NCBI GenBank assembly: GCA_003260075.1
Contig: QLIY01000336.1
Coordinates: 65,656-129,655, forward strand
Reading direction: 5' to 3'
Source of the DNA: Phallusia mammillata
Lineage: Eukaryota; Chordata; Ascidiacea; Phlebobranchia; Ascidiidae
DNA length: 64,000 nt
A program made the position numbers and the translations under genes. Numbering within the stretch: position 1 is the stretch's first letter; each line of letters starts with the position of its first letter. Shown in pieces: positions 22,590-33,736 of this stretch. The notes beneath the pieces were generated by a model. That model worked only from the letters and a program-made list of their open reading frames with translations, was not told where the DNA came from and ran no database searches.

Positions 22590-23067
22590 CCTTAGTTGGC
22601 AAGCACTCCACCGTACACTTGTGCAGTCAGAACAAGGCGTCTGATTTACGCAATGCAAGATTTGCTTGATGGTTTCATTACCTTGGCCTACCGACACAAT
22701 CCCATTCACATAAACACATGATCAATCGTTGGGAAACGAAAATAATTTAAGCCGACACGAGGTTGAGTTTTAATTTTTCTAATGTCTATCAATCATATCA
22801 TATTCTATGTACCCTAAAAAGTAATCAAATGATTGCAACAGTTTTCTTAGTATTTTTCCATGCAACGTTATCCTAAGTTTCAAAAGATTGCAATAATAGA
22901 CTTTAACGTCATAACTATAAGAATGTGAAATTGTCGTGTCGGTAAAAGTATTGTTGTTGGTGGCGCTTAGTTGTGATTTGGATAGAGTCCAAGACCTTGA
23001 TGTATGGTTTTAGAACCCAAGTATAACTTCTTAAACTTTATGTATACAGTTTTGTACAAATAGAAAG

Positions 23068-26000
23068 ATGGATACTTCAATTCCAGTTCCGGAAATAGAA
23101 GAAGTTAACCCTGCTACTTCAATTCCAGTTCCAGAAATAGAAGAAGCTAAACCTTCTGGTACTTCTGTACCTAACAAAGGTTAGTTTGTTTTCATGTGAA
23201 AACTGTGCTCAATTTGGATTAGAGTTTCACAGTTGCGTATAAGTACGTCTTGTTTCCTTAATTGAGCTACAAATTATTATAAAATACTACTTTTTTATCT
23301 CAGTTCAATCCATAAAATTTCCTTCTGTACGAGTTCCACCTACAAAGGTCCTAATCTTTCTGTTCGGAGCAAGCCTCATAATAATTGGTTGTGTTTTGAT
23401 TGGAGTAGCCATTGCAAGTGAGTTTATAGGCTGTACATTTTTTTAGAAATAAAAACTTTAGGCATTTAAAAATGTATAGGCTACATTTGAAAGTCGTGCA
23501 CGCATTGTTCTTTCGTAATTGCGTAACAATGCACATTTATGTATGATAGGTTGGTGTTTATTTCAGTCCATGTCTAATTTTAGAACGTAGTTGTTTTTCC
23601 ATGTTTCGCAAAAAACTATACATTAAAAAGTGCTTTAAAAGTCCAGAGGCTGAGAACATTTTCCGGGGGGGGGGGTGATAGGTTGGTGTTTATTTCAGTC
23701 CATGTCTAATTTTAGAAAGTAGTTGTTTTTCCATGTTTCGCAAAAAAATATACATTAAAAAGTGCTTTAAAAGTCCAGAGGCTGAGAACATTTTCCCTGA
23801 CGTTTGGTACATGCCATTTTTTGTTGCACATGTGCACTGCGTTTTGGTATTGTATCAAACCAAATGAAAACAAGTAAGCTGAACACTGTTTCGATCTATT
23901 AGGTCTCATCAGTGCAGCTGGCGATAGAACAAAGGCCGTATCGGCTAAATATGAACATTTTGGTAAACGTGTGTTTGTTTTAGGCGTTTGTTTTTCAAAG
24001 CACAAACATATAGGTTGCTTTTTTTGTTTCAACATTGTCAATTATATTAAAACAGACCAACCATCACCTGGAGGAGTTTGCAAAAACATCAGCGAATCAG
24101 CTCGAACAGGGGTACCGTTGGAGGTCGCACCTGACCCAGTCGCAGTCAATTTCTGTGGGCGTATGTATATCCTTCAATTTACCACAACGATACATTCTAT
24201 ACTGCAGCCAGTGCACACTGTTTCGACCTAAACGGTTTCATCAGTGCAACTGGTTACGAGAGATCATCCGTATTGACTAGTGTAAAGTGCCGTTGAATGG
24301 CTGAAATAGTCAAAACTGCCGATCTCTCGTCACCAGCTCCACTGACGAGACCTTATATGTCGAGGTTTACGCCAAAAACTAGCTACTTAGCTGGGTATTT
24401 TAAATGTAAAAACATTAGGGGGGGGGGGCTAGTGTAAAGTGCCGTTGGATCGCTGAAATAGTCAAAACTGCCCATCTCTCGTCACCAGCTCCACTGACGA
24501 GACCTTATATGTCGAGGTTTGCGCCAAAAACTAGCTACTTAGCTGGGTATTTTAAATGTAAAAACATTACGGACACAGAATGATGAAGTCATTCAAACCT
24601 AACCCAAACTCTGACCCTGACTCTAACCCTTTCCCAATTGACAAAAAGGAAACATATTTTGTGAAACACTGCCGCCGAAGTCAGGGCAGTCAGCCCAGTT
24701 AGTTTTCCTGTTTTTAAGTATGCACCAGTATTTTATATCAGTATTTGCACCCCGTTACTCGCACGCAAATTCAAATCCATACCATGCAGACAAAACATGC
24801 TCCGAAAACCTTTTCTAAACTACAAGGGCTTGTCGCAGCAAACGGCACAGACCTCTAATTACCCAAAATTTATTCTCAAGTTCGTCACTGCAAGTTCAAG
24901 GTCGGAAAGTGTTCGAACCAGTGTCCGCTTGGATTTCGCACAGATGATAAAGAATGCCCTGTAGATTGCACATGCAAGGAAACTGGAGCTTTCCAGGGAG
25001 ATGTTCAGTTCCAATCCGACGAAGTTGAAACTGTCCTTAAGGTTCGATGATAGTCAGTCGTTTTGGTAATGTTTTGTGTTTTACATATAGTTTAACGCAG
25101 AGTTTACCTATTTTCTCTGTCCATGCTCTAAATAATTACTTAATAAATCCTTCTTGTCCCTCATCTAGTAATATAAAAACGTTATTTAAAAAAAAAAGAA
25201 TTTGGCTTCGTTTCCGCTCAAAAAGTCTAAAATTCCCACTACCTATATAAGAGAAAAACGAGATGGGCAAATCACAACAATGGTTGGGAGCTAGTCCTCC
25301 CGAAAAAAAATATCCTAGTCCCGTTTGTATCACACACTTTACTTTGGGAAACACTGGTTTGGGACAAGAAAACGCTTTTCTGGGGGGGGGGGCGGTTGAG
25401 AGCTAGTCCTCCCGAAAAAAAATATCCTAGTCCCGTTTGTATCACGCACTTTACTTTGGGAAACACTGGTTTGGGACAAGAAAACGCTTTTCTGCACTGT
25501 TTCAACCCAATTACAGCCTACAGCACTTCTGCTACTTGTCTTTATATTTATAGATGTTTGATGGAACATCAGACTCCATTGAAGTTCTTGAGACGCTCGA
25601 AGTTCATAAGATTTGGGATCAAAACAAGATTGGAATGAGACACAGAATTCCCATCCGCTTCGCTACAACATTTGGTAAAAAAAACTGTAAACTTTGCATG
25701 ACAAATCCACTAACGCGTTGTTATTTGACAGGCAACGATTCTAAACTACTTGTACGAAGCGCATTGGCAGAGTTTTCACGTGAAACTTGCCTAGACTTTG
25801 TGGATGTTACGTTCGAGGAGCAGCATATTCTCATACAGAACGCATCAAAATGCAGGTCGGTTGATAACTCTCGGGATTCGTATATTTTAAGGCTATCTTA
25901 ACATTAGCTTATGTAAAAACGTGTGGTCAGAAAAAACACGTACAAAAGCTACTTCTTTGTGCTCTGGATGCAAAATGACTAAGAACGGGTTATGTCAAAA

Positions 26001-29000
26001 TGTTACCGATTCTGACCAATGCAAAAGCTAGTTGTGACAAGAAATTATTAACGGTTGTCTAGTCGTTGCTTAAACGTTGTCCATCGTTATGTTATGTTCA
26101 GCAGATTTGTCAAACGTCGATACCCAGTACCACCGAACACCATATGACGATGCTCGGTTCTTAGTTCGCGACACATTACTGTTTCAAGTTTTCAATTGAA
26201 CATAGTAGAAGTAAAGACATCTAGTATATATACTAGTACCCTTTATTACACATAAAATGCCTTGTTATGGGTCGTTATAGGAGATTTTGCAGTATTTCGT
26301 GTCATTTAATCCTCACTTTTTAAAACATGGAACACAAAAATTATTGTTGTCAATCAAACGTTGGTCTTTCGCGGGCCAACAAAAATATTGTGCCTGCAGT
26401 TGGATCACGTTTGCCTAAAGCTAGATGAGAACCACTGCTGTGAAGCGTCTAATCCTAACGTTTGTATTTTAGCGCATCGTTTGGCCGCAACCCAGATACA
26501 AACGTACTCAACATTAATGAGGAACTTTGCACGGGAGCACCAGCTATCCAACATCTTGTAATGCATGTGTTGGGATTCCACCACGAGCACACCAGACCAG
26601 ATCGGGACACTTACATCACCATCCACGAAAACAACATTCAACCAGGTAAGGTTTCACAACGAAATTTACATAATTACCACCGAATAGGCTTGAAAAAAAG
26701 TATATTTTAAATGGTGTTTTTTCACCTGTTGAATAATATCAATTGCAAATTAGTTTGCCAAAGTCTATGTGGCACAAGTCCTGTTAAATACAAAATTCCT
26801 ATGGCACATTTACATTTAACATTGCCAAACAGGTACAGGTCCAAGCAGCTATAAAAAGATGATACTAACCGAACGCATTTTTAAAACAAGAAATACCTAC
26901 TTGAAGTTTTGTGCCGCTGACACGTCATATTAAACGTTAAGGCTATTTTGTGGTCAAAAAGCGTTTAAATGTCTACTGGGAAGTGTGACCAAGCAACTAT
27001 GCTTTAATATCCATCGACCGTTTTCTATCATTCTCAGGTTATAAAGGAGCTTTTACCAAACTGAGTCCAGCAGAGGCTTTAGACCTAGAGGTTGAATACA
27101 ACACCAAATCGATCATGCATTTTGCCTTCAACGCCTTTTCAAATAAAGAAGATGTGGCAACAATATCAGGAAAAAACGGCCTCAAAATCAGGGGCGAAAA
27201 TCCAGATGATTTCTTTACGGGTTTGCAAGAAACTGACAAAGTTCTTATTAATCGCCGATACCAATGCGAGGGATATGGACGTAAGTTAATGTAATAAGAT
27301 TTGTGTTAAATTATGCGAATTGTTTGGGTTTTAGGATATGGGCCAGACGACACCAAGGGGATCCGTGCTTGGCCTAGAAGCTATATGCTATTTAGCCTAT
27401 ACATTATAGAATTTGTTTGGTACTGAGTTTTTAAGTGATCACTAAAATGCTTTGAATGACATATAACCACTATTTGTGCCGTTTCTAACGTTAAGTAGGT
27501 GCCTAAATATTTTTAATTGGCGGTTGACCCCTAAAAAATTTGCAAACAATTAAAAAATCGACGCCTATGGTTGCGAGTAACAAAGTTTCATAATTGGTTT
27601 ATGTGGTCCAATTTGCACATCTTTACTCCTCGCTCAGTGAATGTGACATGGTCGCCGTGGGGAGCATGGATGCTGAAAGAAAACAATAAGAAATGCATAC
27701 GATACCGCAAATGTGTAAACAGCATGGGACGAAACTCTGTTGGATGCCCTGGCGATAGCATGGAATATGATGACACCCACATAAAATGTGCAGATGACCC
27801 AAGTGGACGTGCCAAAGGTCAGTATAACTATGACCAGTGAAGAGAGTAATTTTCTTTCAAAAAACATTACTGGGACAAAATATTGTATAGAACGTACTTG
27901 AATAAGAAGATGCAGGGATTTTATGTATAGATTTGTGATATATCCGGTAAGGCTACTTGTTATCGCCTTACAACTCTTGTGGAACTTCGTTTTGGAAAAA
28001 AGGTTACTTTCACCACGGACTTATATAACACCACTTCACTGTAATTTAATAACTGCACTTGCATACAGTAGCTGTCAGGAATCTCAGGATGACCGTTTAT
28101 AGAATTGGAGTATAATTGATAATTGATCGTACATACAAAGCGCGTCTTCGACTAATGTTATTTTGCCTTAAATAATTTAAGCAACATTAACATCAAAATT
28201 ATTTTTAGCCTAAAAATACCCGGCGACACCACATGATAATAGATTTTACAAACTCCGTGTTAAGCTGGATGACACTTGTAGATTTTTGTTGTTGTCCTTA
28301 ACTAAAGTTCCAATAAAACACCATCCTCTTGGTAAAACTCTTGGTAAATAATACTTAGCCATGCTATTTTTGCATCAGATCCTGCAACCAACTTTTACAT
28401 TGATAAACAGATATTGCTCATCCAGCAGTTTTATTATAAACAACCAACGTCGAAATGACCTTCCACCCATCATAAAAAAATGTTTCTACATTATATATCA
28501 GGCAGCAACAGCTTGCTTATTTTTGCCTAAAATCCCTAAAACAATTATTTACATAAGATGTTGAAAACGAACTGTTAGGGCTGGACCAAACTAGCAGAAT
28601 TTCGTGCTCAATGCTCAACATTGATCGTTGATTTCACAGTTTCGGGTCGAAGCACGGGAATGTTTGGAGACACCAAGTACCCTAGCAACTGGTTGTGTAT
28701 GAACGGAGAAATCTTAAGTGGAAAATTCAACGGCGATCGAAGAGATGACATCATATGCGTTTACCCGGACGGTTGGATGTAAGTGCCAATTGAGATTATA
28801 CCGTACATACGAACTCGGTGTCTCAAAGTGGGCAGACGTTAACCAAATTTACGAGAAATTTGCCAGCAGGAACCGGCAAAACAAATTGCTAGAGGGTGCA
28901 AATTTTGAAACATACTTATCGACAGGCATAAATTATGTACTATACAATTGAAACCTGAAACACTACAGTACGATGTAAAAAAATCCCGGGGCCCAGCGTC

Positions 29001-30100
29001 CATCACGTTTTTTATGTGTAAGCGTAATAAGCTAGCTACTGTTGTATTTGAAAGGTATTGCCCGCTGTTATACAGTACATAGCCTTATTTCAGTGTCCCC
29101 TGTGGCAAATTAATTGCTCCCGAGATTACCAAAAATAGCCAGCATACACAATTTATTCAAAAAGTAGCATGTTTAAGCTGATGTGCCCCTTGTGCCTGGT
29201 GTTTGTTTGCAAGACGAATAAAATATGTCCCATTTAAGCGATTACTATTGAAAACATTGTAAAGTTCACACTTTTTGTGACAACACTGATTGATGAGTTG
29301 AATATGAATTTTAGTATAAAGGCCAAACATGTGACACACACGCCGTAAGACCTGTTTCACGTTTTACCAGACGGCTGTACCTTGCTTCCTACGACGGCAA
29401 CTTTAAACGATTGGATTGGGAAGGTCAAACCCAGTTTTGTGTTTTGGTCAACTCACCAGGTCAAAGGTTGGTTGGTGATGTAAATGGGGACGGATACGAC
29501 GATCTTATATGCCGTAAAAAAGATGGGTAAGTACGCTATTTTTAATATATGTCACATAGTCAAACAGCAACCACACAAAATTGCAGTTTAATGCAAGGGT
29601 AGCGTTTTTACAGACCTGAACAATGAGGCTGAAATTTAGCCCTTTACGTTGACTTGCCAGTTATATGTAAGTCAAAAAACCTGCACAAACAGTAGAAAAA
29701 ACAGCAACAGCCATATTTTGAACCGAGGTTGTGTACAGCCAACATCACATGAAATGAAACGAGTACAGTTTCTTCTTGTTTAACGAAACCGTAATTTGTA
29801 GCCGCAGCGGCACTTATGGAACAGTAACAACCTGTACAAAAACAAGCACAAAACGACGCAAACTAACACACAAAGCAAATGTGTCATCAAAACGTCCATT
29901 GCAGGACTGTAGAAGTCACCCTGCTGATTGATGGTCGCTTTCCAAACCAGCTGGAGTGGAGTGGTAAAATCCCCACGTGCGTCAACCACGACGTTGCAAC
30001 CATCGCAGATATGAATGGCGACGGCAAAGCCGATTTTATATGTGGTGACGCCGATAAAGTTCGGTTTAGGGAGGTATACATGAACGTATATCAGCTGTAA
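23068..30100 (+). CDS. Type II membrane astacin-like protein with TSP1 and FG-GAP-like repeats (Tast-like, probable pseudoprotease)
   Basis: Twelve exons give about 607 residues: 23068-23179, 23304-23417, 24056-24160, 24881-25041, 25554-25674, 25732-25855, 26473-26645, 27038-27280, 27638-27817, 28640-28778, 29371-29526 and 29905-30100. Domains in order: a short cytosolic tail (VPEIEE twice); one membrane helix (VLIFLFGASLIIIGCVLIG), implying type II topology; a Cys-rich segment (CSNQCPLGF, CPVDCTC); an astacin domain; a TSP1 repeat (WSPWGAW); and at least three FG-GAP/VCBS-like segments with DVNGDGYDD and DMNGDGKAD calcium-loop motifs. The metal site reads HLVMHVLGFHHE instead of HExxHxxGFxHE: all three His ligands are kept but the catalytic Glu is Leu. 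The Met-turn reads SIMHF, lacking the usual Tyr. The type II astacin-TSP1 architecture matches tunicate sperm Tast proteases, as I recall them. A 60-nt in-phase exon at 23903-23962 was left out because it overlaps a repeat. The exon-4 frame is the least certain. Confidence 0.82.
23544..23797 (+). repeat. Direct duplication flanking an 11-G run
   Basis: About 120 bp at 23544-23664 recurs at 23676-23797, separated by G at 23665-23675, in an intron of the astacin-like gene. Confidence 0.75.
23889..23925 (-). ncRNA. Hammerhead-like core, partial
   Basis: On the minus strand CTGATGA (23906-23912) is followed by a 13-nt stem II segment (GACC...GATC with one mismatch) and GAAA (23889-23892). A stem I half (GCCAGCTGCA) precedes CTGATGA. 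No matching 3' half of stem I lies in place, so it looks like a 5' fragment or decayed copy. Confidence 0.5.
24201..24250 (-). ncRNA. Hammerhead ribozyme fossil with all three stems
   Basis: On the minus strand: stem I GTTGCA (24245-24250), CTGATGA (24238-24244), stem II ACC/GGT (24225-24237), GAAA (24221-24224), stem III CAGTG/CACTG, then TGCAGT (24201-24206), which pairs back to stem I with two G-T wobbles. The residue before the cleavage site is G instead of the required U (triplet GGC, probably from GTC), so this copy should be inactive. Confidence 0.6.
24277..24569 (+). repeat. Direct duplication flanking an 11-G run
   Basis: 24277-24417 recurs at 24429-24569, with G at 24418-24428. It duplicates the inverted hammerhead-like copy, with a few base differences consistent with two haplotypes. 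Confidence 0.75.
24318..24365 (+). ncRNA. Inverted hammerhead-like copy, degenerate
   Basis: On the plus strand CTGACGA (24342-24348, fitting CUGANGA) is followed by stem II GAC/GTC and GAGG where GAAA is expected. It is an imperfect inverted repeat of the 24201-24262 copy. A further copy at 24494-24518 is the contig-join duplicate. Confidence 0.5.
25282..25494 (+). repeat. Direct duplication flanking an 11-G run
   Basis: About 100 bp at 25282-25381 recurs at 25394-25494, with G at 25382-25392. It lies in the intron just before the first astacin-domain exon. Confidence 0.75.
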
Positions 30101-30439
30101 TTATTCTCCTTGGGTTTGTTGCACGTTTATTTTGATTTTGGTCTATATTTCTGTTACTTGAAAATACATAAGTTAGTTCACTTCGTGTTTAGGACGGTGA
30201 AATCTGTACATTAGGTCAAACACGCTTGCCAATCGACTAACATATAAAATTACTTTTGCACACAATTACTGTGACCATCGCGGCACAAGGAAATGTAACA
30301 ACATCAGTGTAAAAGATAAATTGTGCACTTAAAATGAAACAAACTCAAATTGGTGCAGAAACTTGCTGAACACATCCAAAAAAACAAGTCTGTTTTTAAG
30401 TCTACAAGTCTGTTTAAACAAGTCGCATACTCGCTCTCT
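30101..30439. other. Convergent 3' intergenic region
   Basis: This is 339 bp between the astacin-like gene (+) and heat shock factor (-). A minus-strand AATAAA (30126-30131) fits the heat shock factor 3' end. I see nothing else. Confidence 0.5.
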
Positions 30440-31959
30440 TTACTCCTCCAAAAGAGAAAGGAAATCATCCAGGTTTTCAACAGTAATATCATCATCATTA
30501 GTAGCACTACCAGCAGGAAGAAACTCGTTGCCTGTATATTGAACCAGCTCATTGCCACTTGGTTCAGCAGGTACTGAGGGTTCAAACACATTTGGGGAAG
30601 GTGTTATATCAACAGAGTTGTTAAACAGTTCCTGTATCAAATCATAGTCCAGCTTCACTTGTTGATTATTGGAAAGTCTGCGCTTAATGCTGTGTAGATT
30701 ATTCTCAATTAAATCAATGTTTGAATGGATTTTTTGTGGTGGGCTTGTAGTAGATAATGCAAGCTGATTTGAAATTGGCGTCGAAAAAAGGTTTTGTGAT
30801 TCTTGGGATGGCAAGTTGTCATCCGGACCTACAATGCCTTTCAACAAATCATCTACGGTGTGAGAGTCTGTGTCTTCTGCACTAGTTGCAAAAGAACTGG
30901 TGGGTAGAAAGTTATCAGACAAATTTGTATCCAATTGGTCAATGTTTTCACTGTTTACATTTGCATCTGGACTAAAAGCATCTGCAGGACTGGATATATA
31001 ATTTGGCATGTCCTGTTTGCTGGCAGCACCAGTGGAATATGTTTGGTCAGTGGTGATAAAGTTTTCAACTGTTCCAGCTGATTTTGAGGCTGTTGGCTTG
31101 TTTGACAAAAGTTCTGTAATAAGAGGTCCTTCAGATGTTGATCCAACATTCGAAGCAATATTTTGTTCCAGTGCGTTATCATTAACCTCCTCAGTTCTTG
31201 ACAATTTCGGGAATGGGGCTTCATCAGCGCTTCCAGCTTCTATCATTAACTGTAAAGGTCTTTTCATACCAACTCCACCATGGTGCTTAACCAGACTGAC
31301 TAGAAACTGGATCAGTCGGTTTACCACCTTTTGCTGGTGTGCATGCTTTTGTCTTAGAGCCACAACCTCTCTCCATAGGTCCTCGTTTTCGCGTTTAAGC
31401 TCTGAAAGCTGTACAGAAATATTTGATTGTGTGCTTTTGATGTCATGCATGTCATCAAGCACTGTTGTCAGTTCTTCAGTCTTGTTAGTTTGTGTAACCT
31501 TTCGCTTGATGTACTGTAGTAGTCCTTCTTCATCCCTTTTAAAGAATGGATGTAGAAACTCAATTGATTCCTGCTGAAGGTCCAAGCTACCTTGTTGAAT
31601 AGTGGTAACTTTTCGAAAGCCATACATGTTTAGTTGTCTAACAAAGCTTGCAAATTTGTTGTGCTTAAAATACTTTGGGAGAACATGTTTTGAAAATCCA
31701 GCTTGATCTCGCACTATGAATGACTGTCCATCCTCACTCCAGGACACATATTTGTTAAACTCTGGTTCTTGTAACAAATTGACCAATTTCAGAAGAAATG
31801 TAGGAGTCATGTTTGCATATCCTGACAAGTTTGCAATTGGCATTGATGGTATCTGTAAAATTCAAATCACATGTTTAACTATAACTATACACTAACAATA
31901 TCAGAAATTATTAACTAGTCACTTACTTTCATTTCCATTTTTTCAGTATGAGTCGACAT
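30440..31959 (-). CDS. HSF1: Heat shock transcription factor (HSF1-type)
   Basis: Two exons, 31927-31959 (ATG at 31957-31959, 11 codons) and 30440-31852, encode 481 residues. The winged-helix DNA-binding domain spans about residues 28-133 (FLLKLVNLL, SWSEDGQSFIV, FSKHVLPKYFKHNKFASFVRQL, NMYGFRKV). A heptad-rich trimerisation region (HR-A/B) follows at about 140-215. The C-terminal half is Ser/Thr/acidic with short hydrophobic clusters typical of the activation region (DDLLKGIVG, DLIQELFN). HSF trimers bind heat shock elements and induce chaperones. The lack of an intron in the coding region after codon 11 is notable. Paralogue assignment among HSF1/2/4 is inferred; an invertebrate chordate would usually have one HSF1-like gene. 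Confidence 0.95.
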
Positions 31960-32706
31960 TGTAATTTCTAGACCAAATCACAGCATAAGTCAATTATGTA
32001 ATTACTTGTGACTAAAAAAAAAAATCGAGTTTGAAACAACAGGCATTGATATTGATACATCTCCAATATAATATTCCCTGCCGTTTCAAACTAAGACACA
32101 TAACCTGAACAAGATTAAAATTGGACTAAATTGCTTGTATATTCGCAATCACATTAGCACGACATGCCCTTTTTTAGCTGTCACCAAAATGTCTCCAACT
32201 GCTGCAGCTGTCGTTCCGGTTTTTACCATTATTTGTTGTGCAACAATTCCCTCTTATCCGGCGCAGCGCAGTCCTGTCACGTACCGAAACTTAATCTTTA
32301 CTAAGTTGGTACAAGTTTAAAGCCCACCGAAGTGTACTTGTATCTAATACCGTTGCTTAATTTTACTACTTGTGATATAAAAAAGTTTTTTGTCGAAATT
32401 CGAAAACAAGAACAACCATACTTTGTAAAGCTATTTAATCATCTCAGCAGTCCGCAGCAAATTATGCGGAATAAACCGACACGCGTAGCAAAAAAATGTC
32501 TTATTTCACTGCTTTGAAGTGATTATTTCAATATTGGCTGTGCTTCTTGATTTTTGTATAATTTAAAACTTGGGATTCCCAAATTCTTTACCTAAACAAA
32601 ACTGTACTGGCGAGGAAAAAACTTATTCTCTCACGTTGTTTTGTTTCATCGAGGCGTGCAATTGCTAGAATTGACTGTTTTGTTTCTGGAAATGTGAAAA
32701 CTGGAC
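31960..32706. other. Shared upstream region of HSF (-) and SBDS (+)
   Basis: 747 bp separate the two start codons in divergent orientation, so the promoters of both genes probably lie here. I see no clear TATA box or heat shock element that I would defend. Confidence 0.5.
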
Positions 32707-33462
32707 ATGGCATTGATATTTACTCCAACTAATCAAGTTCGTTTGACGAACGTCGCAATTGTGCGGATGAAAAAGGGAGGTAAACGTTTTGAAATTGCAT
32801 GTTACAAAAACAAAGTAATGTCATGGCGTAACAAAACCGAAAAAGACATCGACGAAGTCTTGCAAACGCACAACGTTTTCACAAATGTTTCCAAAGGCCA
32901 AATGGCAAAAAAGCAGGATATGATGAGCGCATTTGGCACGGAAAACCAAACTGAAGTATGTGTGGCAATTTTAGCTAAGGGGGAACTGCAAGTTTCCGAG
33001 AAGGAACGAAATGACCAGTTGGAATCCATGTTTCGTGATATTGCCACCATTGTCGCTGATAAATGTGTTAATCCAGACACAAAACGTCCCTACACGGTAA
33101 CCGTTATTGAAAGGACCATGAAAGAGGACATCCATTACTCAGTAAACCCTAACCGCAATGCAAAGCAGCAAGCATTGCAAGTTATTAAAATGTTAAAGGA
33201 AAAAATTCCCATTAATCGTGCTGAAATGAGGTTAAGGTTTTTCCTTCCTGGCAAAGATTCAAAAAAGACCAAAGAAAAACTGAAGACTTTAATTAAAACC
33301 GTAGAAAATGAAGAGTTTTCCTCCGGACTTGAAATGGTTTGCTTAGTGGATCCGGGCTGTTATCGCCAAATTGATGAAGTGGTAAGTAAAGAAACTCGTG
33401 GCAAAGGAAAAGTTGAAGTGCTGAATTTGAAAGAGGTGGAAGAAAAAGAGGAAATGCTGTAA
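32707..33462 (+). CDS. SBDS: Ribosome maturation protein SBDS
   Basis: A single exon of 251 codons, the same length as vertebrate SBDS (about 250). The N-terminal FYSH domain is clear ([47 protein letters not shown], then AFGT). The central helical domain carries [15 protein letters not shown] and [12 protein letters not shown]. The C-terminal ferredoxin-like domain carries MRLRFFLP and [16 protein letters not shown] acts with the GTPase EFL1 to release eIF6 from late 60S subunits in the cytoplasm. AATAAA at 33520-33525 gives a short 3' UTR. It converges with the BTB zinc finger gene 274 bp downstream. Confidence 0.98.
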   Translation: MALIFTPTNQVRLTNVAIVRMKKGGKRFEIACYKNKVMSWRNKTEKDIDEVLQTHNVFTNVSKGQMAKKQDMMSAFGTENQTEVCVAILAKGELQVSEKERNDQLESMFRDIATIVADKCVNPDTKRPYTVTVIERTMKEDIHYSVNPNRNAKQQALQVIKMLKEKIPINRAEMRLRFFLPGKDSKKTKEKLKTLIKTVENEEFSSGLEMVCLVDPGCYRQIDEVVSKETRGKGKVEVLNLKEVEEKEEML

Positions 33463-33519
33463 ACTTTTTTAATGTCAAACTGCCCTTACCTACATATGAA
33501 AATCTAGCAGTATCTTTGC

Positions 33520-33525
33520 AATAAA
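33520..33525 (+). promoter_or_regulatory. Polyadenylation signal of SBDS
   Basis: Canonical AATAAA 58 bases after the SBDS stop codon. Confidence 0.7.
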
Positions 33526-33736
33526 TTGTTCCAATTAAACATTTATATCTTCATTTATCAAGTTGTAGGAAATGCAGCATGAGCGAAACGAATAAGGCAC
33601 TAAATCTCTTCTATTGAGGAACTTCTAACCAATTATGGATCAACTAATGATACAACAAAAGTGCAGTTTTTGTAGTTTAATACATACTAAAAACGGCAAT
33701 TAAAAAGCATGAAGGGAAATGGCTGGGTTGAAGTCA

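Larger units (their letters stand above)
20747..23067. other. Intergenic region between NLR and astacin-like genes
   Basis: No protein gene is supported. It holds a duplicated ~77 bp segment (21231-21307 and 21319-21396) around an 11-base G run (21308-21318), a hAT-like left end at 22104, and a 375-bp inverted-repeat element at 22215-22589. The 5' flanks of both divergent genes lie here. Confidence 0.6.

Noticed and set aside
23903..23962. A 60-nt phase-compatible exon in the astacin-like gene
   Set aside because: It overlaps a hammerhead-bearing repeat that recurs 320 bp downstream. Skipping it keeps the frame, so I left it out.
31008..31577. 189-codon open frame on the plus strand
   Set aside because: It is the antisense shadow of the heat shock factor exon and has no splice or domain support.
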